This document shows, piece by piece, positions 46,142-58,058 of a stretch of 64,000 bases of DNA; the first letter of the stretch is position 1; each line of letters begins with the position of its first letter. The notes beneath the pieces were generated by a model, which worked only from the letters and a program-made list of their open reading frames with translations, searched no databases and was not told the DNA's origin. The stretch comes from Taiwanofungus camphoratus (taxonomy: Eukaryota; Basidiomycota; Agaricomycetes; Polyporales; Taiwanofungaceae): the NCBI GenBank assembly GCA_003999685.1, contig CP021221.1:1426001-1490000 (forward strand). Reading direction: 5' to 3'. Both the position numbers and the translations under genes were made by a program.

Positions 46142-47445
46142 TCATATCTGCCAAATCGTCCTCTGGGCATCACCTGTTAACGGATAGGGATCAGGCGCAC
46201 GCGAGGGCGGTGGACTTGGCGCAGCCACTTTCTGTGGCTTCTGCCGCGTCACCAGTAGCTCCATCGACACAACGATGACAAGCAAGAAACCTGACAAGGC
46301 AACTGAGAGAGAACCGACGTACGTTAGCGAAGTGTCTTGCGCGGACTCGGTCTGACTTACCGACTGAGTTGCGAAGATTGTCCCACCGAATCTTCTCCAT
46401 GTCTGTTCGCAAGTCGTAGAGGATGACCAAGGACTTGTTGAGCACCTCCTACGATACACGAAGTGAGTCAATAACCAGTGACAACACGCGACCAGAAGAC
46501 GCACTTCTACGGAAATATCGAACCGCTTGAGATCATTCTTCGCCTCGTTCTTCCGACTGTCCAGATCCATTTGGATGCTTTATACGCAATGCACGACAGC
46601 GGGGAGGATAGGAATTATCTTCACTAGGCATAAAGATAATTATAGATAGACGTACTCATGCTTAAGTGAAGCGAGGTCCTCCTTCATCTGCCCGTCAAGC
46701 GCATCTACCTCGCGCCGGAGCGCAGCTGTCGCAGTGCGCACTGCAGCGGTTTCATTCCGCGTCAACATTGTGGTCTCAGTGCGGAGCTCCGACAGCGCAG
46801 CCTTGAATAGATATGCTTGCTGCGAAGATCGGCAATGCGAGGTCAGAGACAGCACGCCGACGAATGACCCCTGGGACACGGGACAGTACTCACACTCTCT
46901 ATGTCCTTGACAGTGAGCGCGTCTCTCCGTACCCGTCCCAGTCGGTCAACCAGGAGCGCCCGCGTTGCTCGCATGAGACTCCGCGCGGTCGGGGTGGGGA
47001 AGCTCCTCTCGAGCGCGACGAAAAATTGGTGAGTATGAAACGGAGGGTTGACATATGTTAGCGGGGTCGCTATGTTCGTAGCCTGGTGAGGGGAGGGGAG
47101 GTTGGTATGTGGTGGTGATGGTGGTGGTGGCGGTGGCGGTGGGCATGCAGGGATGAGTATATTCGAGCTCGAACTGGCAGAGGCGTCGTTAGGAGGTGGG
47201 GTGGATTGGGGTTGTGGAACAGAGCTAGAAGAGCTTGCTGCTGGACTCGAGCTGGGCTGGTTTGCTGGGTCCTTCGGGTGCGCAAGTGAAACCGAAAGGG
47301 AAGGACTCGACGGGTCGGCTGGAGGGTCGGAGATGCAAGTCGGGACATATTTTCTGTGCGAATGAAGAGGGCGGCGAAACGCAGCGCGCAAAACCCTTAG
47401 TCGTAAGCCTCCAAGGTGTATGGGGCGGCGTACAGAGGAGATCAT
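46142..47445 (-). CDS. CCDC90/Fmp32-type mitochondrial inner-membrane protein
   Basis: DUF1640 (CCDC90) family, including yeast Fmp32 and animal MCUR1; implicated in respiratory-complex assembly and calcium uptake. Exons (minus): 47445..46894, 46819..46656, 46577..46505, 46448..46361, 46302..46142; 345 residues. The start [20 protein letters not shown] is a clear basic mitochondrial presequence. A Pro/Ser-rich linker of about 90 residues precedes the domain: [78 protein letters not shown], then a coiled coil ([20 protein letters not shown]) and the C-terminal membrane segment [18 protein letters not shown] short Pro-rich tail follows. An in-frame upstream extension to 47517 is open but does not improve the presequence. 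Confidence 0.92.
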
Positions 47446-47941
47446 GAACAAAGAACAAGTGAGGAATCCGAATTGTGTCTGCGAACTGGGGATATCGCCA
47501 TCTACATTTCCTCCCACGTAGCCCGATTCGGCAATCTCGAATCATATGTTTTCCGCGTGCTCTGAATGTTCAAATCACTGTCATTTCTTTTCTTGCAAGT
47601 GGATGAGTATGTGCAATCGAGGGTCAAAATAGGCCTGATTATTGATGTACATACTCATGTTACCGTTGTTGTAAAGCTCCAACTCTGCAGAAGTGGCGGA
47701 TTTGCAGCCAAATATGTGCGCCATGAAATTTGAGGAAAATCTGAGATCTAATCCTGCAAGCCTACTGCCACACGCACAGCGGGCTTTGTTCAGCGAGGCG
47801 TCATACGTACATTACAACCTCTCATTTCCCTTCATCTTTACGCCCATCATCTCTCTCTTCACAGCTTTTATCTCTTTCCTTGTGTCTTTCAACTGTATTC
47901 CACCACAGCTTCGTCTCTGACGGTTACTGTCCCTAGTCGCC
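47446..47941. promoter_or_regulatory. Divergent upstream region
   Basis: This gap of 496 bp lies between the starts of the mitochondrial protein gene (minus) and the Ser-rich orphan gene (plus). The last 110 bp before 47942 is a CT-rich tract (TTTCCCTTCATC, CTCTCTCTTC), the usual look of a fungal promoter/transcription-start region. Confidence 0.5.
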
Positions 47942-49864
47942 ATGCCTGTGCCGCTTGCCCCTCAGCCGACTAACGTCAAGGTCGACACTTCGAATGCAAA
48001 CGGCACAATTAAGAAGAAACGACCTCCGCCAATCGTTAATCATGATATCAAGTCCAAGAAAGAGATGTCGCAGCATCTTAAACTACCCCCTGACCCTGAA
48101 GTCACGACCCAACTCCATCCCCAATCGCAAATGAAGAAGATCACCCGTAGATCGAGCAAACCGATTATAAATTGGTTCCAACGCAAACTTGCCGGTACAG
48201 TTCGTGCGAGGAGAGCATCCGAGGCAGACGGTATACGAACACAGCGACTTGGCTCACGTTCGCCAAGCTTGCAGGAGAAGAAGCGGAGATCATCTGCACC
48301 TATGCCGTCGCCTCTGACTACCAGAACAAAGAGTAATACCGGCTCGAAGCATGGGCCCAAGACGGTGCCTGCAGGCACAAGTCCTCCCAGGAATACCATC
48401 TCACTGGATGGTGTCAGCGGTGCCACCAATACCACAGATGATGCTACCGAGTGGGATGATGAGCGCCGTTCTTCTCTTGCTCAGGATTCGATGTGGTCCC
48501 CAACCAGCATCTACGAAGCAGACGAAGATGCGTCTGTGCGACCCTTGCCTCCAAGCTCGCCGCCCTCGCCTTCTCCATCTCGTTCTTCTTCCTCGTACAT
48601 GTCTGATCCGCGTACGTTTAGGAGTATGACAGCAAGCACCAAGCCTACGACCTTGCTTAGCATCGACCTGACAGGAGGCATGGCACATATTGCTCAGGCA
48701 CCCCCTACCCCCACCACCCCCAGCCACCGCCGGCCAACGCATATCCGCACACGTTCCATAGGTCCAGGTTCAGGCGGATCGATCACATTCTCTGGCATCG
48801 GTACCCCCTCGCCAACAACGCCCTCACGCCCGTCCTCCGGAAACTCTATCAACATGCCCTTCCGCTCTAGCGTGCACCCGCACACGCTGCAGGCGCCGCA
48901 GCACACAACGCATCACCCGCGGAACAACCCCCGCCCGTCCTCGCCGCCCCAGGACAATGCGTCCGTGCTCACGCTTGCGTCGAGTGCGTTCGCTATGCCC
49001 GGCATGCGCATCGGCGTTGGCACGCTCGCGCTCTCAGGGCGCGGCAGTCTTGCGGACGAGTCGGTTTCACACTACAGCCACGTCATGGGGCAGGGCGACA
49101 GTGTGAGTCACTTCCTGCTCGGCACAGACGAGCTCGAGGGCGAGCGCGAGCGCGACGTGGATGTGGATCACGATGTCGATGCGAGCGTGCGCGCTCTGCG
49201 GCCGCGCAGCTCGAGGAGATGCAGTTGGGAGAGCGAGGCTAGCGGGTGGAGTGCCAGTGCGAGCCTCGCGCTGACGGGGATGACGGGCGCCACATCTCCC
49301 ATCGGATTCGGGGGACAGAAAGAGAGGAGTCTGTGGACGACAGGGAGCTATAGGACTGGTGAACGCAGTATGGATAATGATGAAGAAGACACGGAGGGTG
49401 CAGAGGAATCGAGTGAAGATGGACAGGCACACGGTCTTGCGAGATATTCATCAGAAGAGATGAGTGTGTCCCCGGCACAGTCCTCAGCCGTCGACAGCTC
49501 CGTACCCCTCGAATCTCCTGTCTCTAATGAGACAGCAGAGCCGCACACCCCACCAGCGACAGCGTCAGAGGGGATTAGCTACTTGGGTACTAAGGAGCCT
49601 TCTCTGGATTCACACGCAAATGGTTCAATCACCCCGAGCAAGAGCATCTCTGCAACACCGAAAGGAACATCCGTACCTCTCCAAGATGTCGCTCTAATGC
49701 CTCAACCGTCTCGGACTGTCTCTCGGGAGAGTGAAGAGAGCGTAGCTAGCGGTGAAAGGACGGATGTGAACCTAATTTATTACGCATCTATGCAAAGTCT
49801 CGCCACTACTGACTACAACACGGACGCATATCATACGGCATCGTCCACACCCATACCGCCCTGA
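47942..49864 (+). CDS. Serine-rich protein with a short conserved motif, function unknown
   Basis: Single-exon gene of 640 residues, mostly Ser/Pro/Thr-rich and probably disordered. One region stands out: at about residues 60-93, MKKITRRSSKPIINWFQRKL followed by AGTVRARRASE, a basic amphipathic segment that I believe recurs in basidiomycete proteins of this type. Further on are acidic runs (EEDTEGAEESSEDG) and His/Pro stretches. No catalytic domain, signal peptide or membrane segment is seen. The clean open frame, the CT-rich upstream tract and the GC-biased third positions support it as a real gene. Confidence 0.82.
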   Translation: MPVPLAPQPTNVKVDTSNANGTIKKKRPPPIVNHDIKSKKEMSQHLKLPPDPEVTTQLHPQSQMKKITRRSSKPIINWFQRKLAGTVRARRASEADGIRTQRLGSRSPSLQEKKRRSSAPMPSPLTTRTKSNTGSKHGPKTVPAGTSPPRNTISLDGVSGATNTTDDATEWDDERRSSLAQDSMWSPTSIYEADEDASVRPLPPSSPPSPSPSRSSSSYMSDPRTFRSMTASTKPTTLLSIDLTGGMAHIAQAPPTPTTPSHRRPTHIRTRSIGPGSGGSITFSGIGTPSPTTPSRPSSGNSINMPFRSSVHPHTLQAPQHTTHHPRNNPRPSSPPQDNASVLTLASSAFAMPGMRIGVGTLALSGRGSLADESVSHYSHVMGQGDSVSHFLLGTDELEGERERDVDVDHDVDASVRALRPRSSRRCSWESEASGWSASASLALTGMTGATSPIGFGGQKERSLWTTGSYRTGERSMDNDEEDTEGAEESSEDGQAHGLARYSSEEMSVSPAQSSAVDSSVPLESPVSNETAEPHTPPATASEGISYLGTKEPSLDSHANGSITPSKSISATPKGTSVPLQDVALMPQPSRTVSRESEESVASGERTDVNLIYYASMQSLATTDYNTDAYHTASSTPIPP

Positions 49865-50602
49865 TCTCAATGACTTTCTGGTCTGTCCTTATCCTGTATT
49901 GTATCCCATGTCCTTACTCGACCTGATTGTAGATTTTTCTAGTATCGAACTGCTTGTTGACAGGAAGCGCGATGCTCGATCTTACTCCTTATTATATGTT
50001 ACGCTGTCATTCCTTCCTGTTCTGCTTCTTGCCCGACTTGGTTCACATGCTTTGTACCCTACGCTGTAATTTTAAATTTGTATGTATTGTCGTAATGGAT
50101 TCATCACCTTCGTTGCTTTTGACACTTATAAATATAGTAGAATTCTTACTGTCGAACTTGAACTGCGCCTAATCTTAGTCGTATTGTCTAGAGTTCAGCG
50201 TGATCCATGCAGTCTAAGGCTCTTAAATCACAGAGTATTTGTACGTCCACGTGATGGGTCGCGTCTTCCATCTTCGCCCCCATCTGCTTGCTGGTCAGCT
50301 GGACCGGCTCGTGTCCGCCTATCCTCGGGGGCACAGAAGCAGAATTCGCGTATTTATACCTTCGCGTACATTATTGTGATACCGATGGGTACTCTCTACC
50401 CAGTCTGAGAGACATCTTTCACAGCTGAGACGGGACCGTGGCAGACATCATAAAAGATAGCGTCTCCACGCAAGGAGGCTCTCAGACTCGGAACTGGTCC
50501 AAGCTGACTAGTGCAATCGAAGGATTCGGCGGAGATATAGCATTGTGCATTGGAAGTGGTGTACTAGAACGCATTGTCTCCGCAACCTTGGGTGCTTTCA
50601 AG
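49865..50602. other. Intergenic, no gene seen
   Basis: Gap between two plus-strand genes. It is T-rich at first (probably the 3' untranslated region of the orphan gene), then has short frames only. An open frame entering the GH125 gene from 50438 was not used because the signal peptide starts at 50603. Confidence 0.4.
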
Positions 50603-53089
50603 ATGAAGCTAGGCCTCGCGTCGTCGATCGGTGCGGCGGTGTTACTGGGAGGGCATATGAGTCAAGCAAAATGCCCGGATTATACAGCTTATTCTCAGGT
50701 ATGCAACACTTGATATTTCTGGAGAGGGAGGGTGCTAAGATGTTTACTTCTCTGCTATCGTCGATACAGAGTCCTCAAGGGAATAGGTCTACTGGTCCCT
50801 TGGCATTGCCATACATGAGACCAATACCAGCATGTCGTACTTTCAATAGTTCAGCTGTAGAGGCGAGTAAATTTGGCTGTGCATCCCTGGGCTTCTCGTT
50901 GAACGAGATGCTGCTCGCAGACGGTGATAAATGATATGACTTCGCGTCTGAAGGACCCGGATATTGCTCGATTATTTGAGAATACATTTCCAAATACGTT
51001 GGGTAAGTCTAGAGGCAATGCGAACAAACATCCTTGACCTTGAGACGCGACGTAAAGATACTACTATCAAATATTTCAATTCCGTGAGCATTCAAGACTG
51101 CTTTAGCGACGATGAGTATTGTCTCATTGAGCTGACATAAGACCGAAAACCTCGCCTTTATCATTACCGGAGTAAGTGTTTTCATCGTGAGGCATCGGCA
51201 TTTTGATTCAAGAATAATGACAACAGGATATCACGTATGTAGTCGAACTATCGTCAAGCAATTGTCGTGGAAAATTTGACATTCACATTACAGCGCACAG
51301 TGGTTGAGAGACACAGGTAATCAGGTCTGTGTGTCTATCTCTTCTTCAAGGGCCGAATTGTTGTGATCCATGATCTAGCTTGCGCAATATCACTCTCTTC
51401 TTTCTATGGACCCAGAACTCGCGACACTTGTGAAAGCCATCATCAACAACGAGGCACGCTACGTTTCCCAATACCCGTACTGTAGCGCATTTCAGCCTCC
51501 CTCGGAGAGCGGGTTGAGTCCGACAGTCAATGATTGGGCAATCGGAGTCATAGTAAATCCGTAAGTAACGTAGTTTCAGATGTGCTTAAAATATCCAACA
51601 GGCGTTGTCTCCCAGCCCTGTCGACAATCAGACAGTATACGAGTGCAAGGTATGTGCGACTTGCTATGGGTGACTTCTGTAATGTCTCATCAGTCTTGTC
51701 ATAATCAGTGGGAACTTGATTCATTGTGCTCATTCGTGAAACTCTCAAGATCATATTATCAAGCGACCAATGACTCTTCCTTCATGAATGACGAGTGTGC
51801 GTTGATGCACGAAATAACCAACTCTGCGAAGGATCTAGAACAGTTATCTTATTGGTGTAGGGCATTCCGCAATCTCACAAATTTTCCGCGTAATCTACGA
51901 GCAATCGCAAGCCACGTTTGACCCAAACTGGAATCTTGTTTCTTATTACAACTGGACAGGCTCTGCAGGTTCTCTTGCCCCTTCAGTCGACAACTACGGG
52001 AATGGCGAACCTAAAGCCTACACTGGCCTGGTCGGCACATCTCATCGGCCTTCTGATGACCAAAGCATATTTGGTCAGTATTCACTCAGCATTTGCGTGA
52101 TCTGGTACTAAACTCTCTACTGATAGCTTTCCTGACACCCGCAAATGCGATGCTTACCGTAGAACTCGACTATCTGGCCGACATCCTTGAATCTGCAGGG
52201 CAAGCAGGTACCGTCAGTCAACTGGCCCGGCAGTACAGTCGGATTATTACTGATGCCATCTGGAACTCTACGGTAAGTTCATCAAACAGTCAAGGAGGCG
52301 CTCGGGGTGAACGTCATGTTTCTAGCTGGTGAATGGCAGATTTGCATACGAGACTAATGGTTAGTCGAAGTGGAAACATTTTTCGCTTTTTGTCGATCGA
52401 CCGTACGTGCAGGTTTTGGCGGAGTATATATGATGGACGATGCAAACGTCCCCGTGAGTCTTTGTTCGTATCCGAGAACAACTTTGACACTGATATTTTT
52501 CAGTCTCTGCTTTCCTTACCGTATCTAGGTTTCCTCAATAAGACTCATCCTGCATACGTTGCGACGAACAAGATGCTGATGTCGAGAGCAAACCCTTATT
52601 ATGTAGTCGGGAAGAATTTTAGTGGAATAGGGTATGCATAGTTCATGTTCACGACATCAGTTTATCTATTGAGCCTTGTGACATTCAAGAGGACCACATG
52701 AAGACGCTTGGAATCCTTGGTGAGCCGACATTAATTGCTTTCGTCTTCTATGTTAAGGTTGCTGACGCGTGATCAGGCCCATGGCGCTTGTCTCGGCGAT
52801 ATATGGCACTGATGATGATGATGAAATCATGAGCTACCTCTACCTTATTGCCAATGTGAGTGCAATTTTGCACCATGTATTGTATGGGTGATCACAAACA
52901 TCCATTTAGAATACGGCAGGTCTTGGTCTTATTCATGAATCCATCAACATATACGATGCTTCGTATACAAGGCCTTGGTTCGCATGGGCAAATAGCTATT
53001 TCGCGGAGATGTTACTGGACCTGGCCAGCCGGAAGCCATATCTCATCTTCACGGATGATAAACCATACATACCTCGAAACAGCAACTAG
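50603..53089 (+). CDS. GH125 exo-alpha-1,6-mannosidase, secreted
   Basis: Family GH125 glycoside hydrolase that trims terminal alpha-1,6-mannose from mannans or N-glycans. Eighteen exons: 50603..50698, 50770..50862, 50921..51002, 51058..51083, 51142..51171, 51227..51234, 51294..51324, 51379..51560, 51616..51649, 51709..51796, 51861..52073, 52127..52272, 52326..52359, 52413..52453, 52504..52631, 52690..52719, 52777..52855, 52910..53089; 506 residues, in frame throughout. A signal peptide (MKLGLASSIGAAVLLGGHMS) precedes CPDYTAYSQ. Motifs: RLKDPDIARLFENTFPNTLD, AFIITGDITAQWLRDTGNQ, LSRSYYQATND, NGFGGVYMMDDANVPSLLSL, and GLGLIHESIN, whose Glu is the likely catalytic base. Exon 6 is only 8 nt (GATATCAC) and is needed to make GDITAQW. 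Intron 2 has a GC donor (GAG|GCGAGT). Confidence 0.94.
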
Positions 53090-54134
53090 TGTTTCAGCTC
53101 GTGAATGTAGAGCCCAAGTATAGTTAGGTGACATACATTAGGTCGTGTAACAAAAAACACGGGGACGACGCAAGGGACAACACTGGGAAAGTCGTCGCCC
53201 TACCGGCCGGATTGGCGTTGTATACGTGAGACTCTTTCAGAGATTTCTGCTTTCACAAAAACACGAAACCTTACATGACCAAGTCCTTCGGCTTCCTTGT
53301 CGAGAAGACGTGGGTCTTGAAGCTTGAAACGTAACGTCAAAAGGAAACTCAGGGGAGACAGTTCATGGACAGTGCAATTTTCGAATCTATCATGAGGCTT
53401 GCTACAGGTGCAAGGATTATTGGAATTGTTGGGAGGCACGAAGTCGGCTCCATGGCTAAAGTTACTTACTACTGCTGAGGCTTCAACGAACCTGAGCGCG
53501 TCTCCGCCACGTCGAGGACATCGAGAGATCGAAGCTCTCTTGGGAGGAGCCTGAGGGGCCCAGCCACGCAGGCGCATTAGCAGATAAGGATCATGGAAAG
53601 CAGCCTACTGTCTGGCATCATCACCTGGCACCCCCACATCGAGCCATTACAGGAGCTTGAGCCATCGGCGAGAAATTTTTCCAGTACGCTGTGGTCACTT
53701 GTGAGCAGGTGTGTACTTCCCTTGATCATAATGAATTCGAAGACGCTTCATCGCATCACAGGACTTTGACTTTACGAGCTTGCATATTCAAAGGAACATA
53801 CTTCACAACATAACATTAGGAAGCCTGAGATAGCCCACCGTTGGTCTAGATGCTAAATACATACTTCCGACTTTCTGCATCCTTAACAGAAGTCATGGAA
53901 TACAAAAGCTTAAATAAGACTCCAAATGCCGGAGATTAAATAATACATGGCGGACTCGTCACATTGCATTTGCAGTTGCGAGGCGTTGTGTTTGAGCTTG
54001 AAGCTCGAGACTGCGATCACTGGCAGTGCATAAGCCAATTCATATGTAATAATCTCCGCCGAGCTCAATTCAACGCACATTCAACCACGATCCTTTCTAC
54101 TCGTTTCCTAAGATTTTGACACGTTCATCTAGTT
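53090..54134. other. Intergenic, no gene supported
   Basis: A minus-strand frame at 53577..53200 (125 codons, Arg/Pro/Cys-rich) has no motif and no convincing splice partners. The 3' part before 54135 is the promoter region of the C2-domain gene. Confidence 0.4.
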
Positions 54135-57004
54135 ATGGCTTCAACCCCTCGTGAAATTGGCACTCTCATCGTCGTTGTTTTGAAAGCGGTGTGTGTGCTG
54201 ACACGTCTAGTTTCACTTGAACTATTCTTACGAGGGTCTCATCCATCCATTGCCAGAAAAATTTGCCAAATAAGCGGCACATAGGCAAACAAGACCCGTA
54301 CTGTTCGGTTGTATTGAACGGCGAGAAGCGGAGGACCAAAGCCATTCGACGCGGTGGCCAACACCCTGAATGGGACGAGGAAGTTCGCTTCACACTCTTC
54401 GAAGACGTCAACGATGAGCTTGCAAGTCATGGAGACGGTACTCCCCCGCCACCCCCAAAGAGCAATGGCAAGGGTCCGCCCAAGATTAAGGGTGGCAAGT
54501 TCATGGGTCTTGCGTGCTACGCGGACGATCCTCGCGAGCCAGATTTAATTGGAGAGACTACCGTTGACCTGACTGAAGTGCTGACAAGAGGTGAAACAGA
54601 TGGTAAGTTCCTTTCATCGTGCTTGATGGATATCGATCGACACTTCTTTGTCAGAATGGTTTACAATCATGAACAAGGACAAATACTGTGGTGAAGTCTA
54701 CCTCGAGTTGACGTTCTGGTCAAATGTTCGTTCCATTCATCTCCCATCCACCTCACTGTTGACTTCGTATAATATGTAGGAGCCGCCGCCTGTAAAGAAA
54801 GTAACACCGAAGCCCAAGACAAAGCAATACGGGGGCCCTGGTTCTTTCGTTCCCGCAGGAGAATCACCTTCGCACAATGGTTTCGAGGGGCATCAAGTCA
54901 TCTCACGCCTTCCTTCTACTAACAGTATGCGAGAGGAATTGCGCCCCGAAAACATACCACTCTCATTAAGATCATCAAGCTCTCTGGCCAAGCTTGATCT
55001 ATATGTTCCTCCGTATGAAACAGCTCGGTCGCATCGTTCCGCAGCGGGGGTGGACAGCACAGTGAATGAATTTGCCGAGTTGGGCATTGGCGATGTTCAT
55101 CGCAGACAAAGCTTTCCCGTGAGGACATCTTTCTGCATATTATCTTTCCATTTTCCCAAGATTGATGATGTCTGTCTATCCGCCAGCCCCAGCAAGGAGG
55201 CTACTTTCCTCGCTCTTCATCGTCCATAGTATTTCCGGATCCCCAAGGACTATCTCCTCAATCTTCCCATGGATTCCATCAGAACACATACTCTGACGCA
55301 GGGATGCCGTATTCTTTGGATCGTCCTATGACGCCCACAGCATCTTTATCCCATCATCCGAGTTCCATATCAGTCAATCATGACCAATACCAACCACCGT
55401 ACGAATCTACTCAATCGCCTTCGTTAGGTTATCCAGCGCCCGCGCGACATGCTGGCCCTAGATATAGCATACCTTCTGCTCCTTCAGGCTTCATGCCGAT
55501 GCCGACACCCGCACCCTCGGGTTTTGTTCCCCTACCAACACACGCCACACAACCTTCAGGATTCGTACCTCCTTCGACACCGACACCGGCTCCCTTGGGT
55601 TATGCACCGCCGCCATCACACTTTCCTGTTCCGTCCGTAAGCTATTCGACCCTGCCACCGCCACCCATCGTACCATCTGGGTTCGTAAGTACAGGACCTT
55701 CAGGACAATACCATCAATCCCTACCTCAACCACCGTCTGGGTATCCTTACGCACCGCATGTGCCACCATCCACCCACCCGCAGCCTCAGCAATCTCCCGC
55801 CCCGCCGGCGTCAACACCCCCGCATTCTCATACTGCCCCTCCCCAGCAGTCATATGTACCATCGCAGTCTGTGCCACCACAGTCGCAGTCAGCTTCTCTG
55901 GAGCAGTACTCAACGCATACAGTTTCACCTCCTCACGATCACATTCCTCCGCCACCCCCATTAAATGAGACTACATCGTCCGGTCAGAATCCGGCCTCCC
56001 GGCCTCTTCCTCAGCCAACACAGTCTTACGGTCAACCTAGTCGACGACGCCAGTCTTCCTTACCAGCCCCGCCTCCCGGAGGCCCACCTGGAATGTACAA
56101 TCCTCCAGGAGGTGTGTCTGGGTCGTACAACTCGCCCATAGGTCTTCCGGGATCATATACTACTCCAGAAAATCAACCTGCATCGTACAATCCGCCTCCG
56201 GGCCCACCTACATCGTACAACTCCCCTCCAGGAGGACCCTCTGGACCGTATAACCCCCCTTCAAGCGGATCACCCGGTTCATATAATCGTTCAGGAGGCT
56301 CTCCTGGGCCACATCATACTCCTACGGGGGGGTCAGTTGGATCATATAACCCTCCTTCAGGAGGTAGGTCTGTGTCATTCCATCACCCCTCAGGAGGGCC
56401 ATCTGGATCATATAGTACTGCTGTAGGAGGTTCATCGGGCACTTATAATCCTCCTGGAACCACGTCTGATGTGTGTAATTCTTCAGGTAGTTCGTCTGGG
56501 TCGTATAATCCTTCTCAAGGAGCATTGTCCGGACCGTACGATCCTCAGGGCCCATCTAGTGCGTATACCACAGGTACCTTCAACTCAATCCCTCCTCCTC
56601 CTCCCCTACCGCGGCAGAGCACATCGCCGTCTCCATATCCACATAACGGCCAAGCTCCGGTTCAAAGCACTCCGCCGGTTGTTCCCCCAGCGTCACAATA
56701 TCACCAGGATGTAGCAAGACGTGCAAGTCTCCCGCCGCCGCCGCCTCTTTTGGCCTACCCAAACCAACAACAGTCTACATATCAACCTCTCCCACCACCA
56801 CCACCACCACCTAATCTGCCACCGCATGCCCAGTACGAGCCGATTTCCTCATTTCCATCGTCCAGCCACAGTCAGACCTTCCATCCTGGCCCCCCTCCTA
56901 GACCTCCTGCTCAGCCAGGCATGCAGCCACAATATATGTCATCCCCTGTGAGTCAGCACCCTCATGGAAGTTTCGCACCTCCGTTAGTTGAGAAGGATTG
57001 GTAA
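54135..57004 (+). CDS. Inn1/Fic1-like C2-domain protein (cytokinesis), proline-rich tail
   Basis: Exons: 54135..54188, 54257..54602, 54655..54725, 54780..55118, 55187..57004; 875 residues. The N-terminal C2 domain (about residues 5-155) has LIVVVLKAKNLPNKRHIGKQ, DPYCSVVLNGEKRRTKAI, GGQHPEWDEEVRFTLFEDV, and CYADDPREPDLIGETTVDLT. After the next splice come EWFTIMNKDKYCGEVYLELT and FWSN. This matches yeast Inn1 and fission-yeast Fic1, which link the contractile ring to primary-septum synthesis through PxxP motifs bound by SH3 proteins. The 700-residue tail is Pro/Ser/Gly-rich with many PxxP sites and two repeat types: PSGFVP (about 55470-55700) and a GG-x-SGSYNPP unit repeated about 14 times (about 56070-56560). 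Yeast Inn1 is about 410 aa, so the tail is greatly enlarged. Confidence 0.88.
56070..56560 (+). repeat. In-frame tandem repeat encoding GG-x-SGSYNPP units
   Basis: About 14 imperfect units of 30-39 bp encode variants of GGPSGSYNPP inside the last exon of the Inn1-like gene. Codon differences between units show it is not very recent. Length variation between strains is likely. Confidence 0.7.
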
Positions 57005-57191
57005 CGAGTCATAGAGGTTAAGTAAGAACAGAAGCAATGCATTATTTATCCATGATGTCGCATCTTTCAGCAGTCATTTTCCTCGAATTGTACAAGGACT
57101 TCTAGCTTTCCACTGGTCTGTCGTAGTCTTGGTCTAATGTACATAACAAAAAGGTTTGTCGACGTACTATGTGTCGCGAAATATACAATTA

Positions 57192-57703
57192 TCATGAACT
57201 CGTGTCCGATGCTGATTCTACTGTCTCTGTCCTTCGTGCTTCTGTCTGTCGTTCTGCCTTCCACTTCGCGATTTCCGTCTCTGTTGCAACTAGGCCACGA
57301 CGTGCGAGATCTATCCGCGCCTCCTTTCGCAATGCAGTCTCCATCTGGCGTTTTTCGGCTTCATGTGACAGTAACGCATTGTCTGCACCTAGGACCAGCC
57401 CGAAGACCGTAACTTCTAGCTGCGATGAGGGTAATCCGAGTCATAAGGGAGACACCAACGAACAAGTTGACACAAGGAACGCTTTAAACGGTAACGTTTG
57501 TCGCCTGTTTGGATATGCTTCCTTAGCTCAGTCCTTGTTATGAAGAACGAGTATGCTGCTGACCGAAAGAGAGGCCAAGAGTAGTGTCCGATAGTTGCAA
57601 GCCCAAGGCCGATGGCTGTATACCGTGCAGCGCCTATCATTGCAGCTCTTGCTTGCAACTCGTATGCCTGGTCAACCTCTTCTCTGCGACGTGCTCTATC
57701 CAT
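57192..57703 (-). CDS. Small membrane protein, function unknown
   Basis: Exons (minus): 57703..57564, 57504..57474, 57419..57192; 132 residues. Starts MDRARRREEVDQAYELQARA, then a membrane segment AARYTAIGLGLATIGHYSW, PLFRRQTLPFKAFLLEVTVF (second membrane segment across two splices), GLVLGADNALLSHEAEKRQ and a charged helix ending ARIDLARRGLVATETEIAKW. The pattern of two hairpin helices and a basic helical tail is consistent with a mitochondrial or ER membrane protein; I recall similar conserved fungal proteins without a known role. The start is uncertain: the frame is open and hydrophobic upstream to 57931, which may be a T-rich intron or leader. The frame through the 31-nt middle exon is the main support. 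Confidence 0.72.
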
Positions 57704-58058
57704 AACCCAAGTTGTGAGGAAGGTCCAGAATAAGATGCAGACGACGAGCAACAACACTTTCGGCCAAGTGACCTTGAATTCGGCGAACGCTCCGGCCGAG
57801 AACCTATAAATAACTGTACGCACTGCAGATTGTAATCCGAGACTCAGAGTCACATTAAGGGTACGGTACAAAATAGAGATTAATAATAAGTTAACAGATA
57901 TGAAGCAACTTGTGTGATCCAGAATTGTCATCGATGTACATTGTACTTCATGAACGCAAGCTCATGATCCTCTGAACAAGCTACAAAACGGGAGTCATGA
58001 AAGGCAACTTGTGTCAATCGGCGGCCAGGAAAACATGGAACCTGTTTCAAAAAATGGA

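Noticed and set aside
53200-53577. 125-codon minus-strand frame between GH125 and the C2 gene
   Set aside because: No recognisable motif, no splice-consistent neighbours, and composition not clearly coding.
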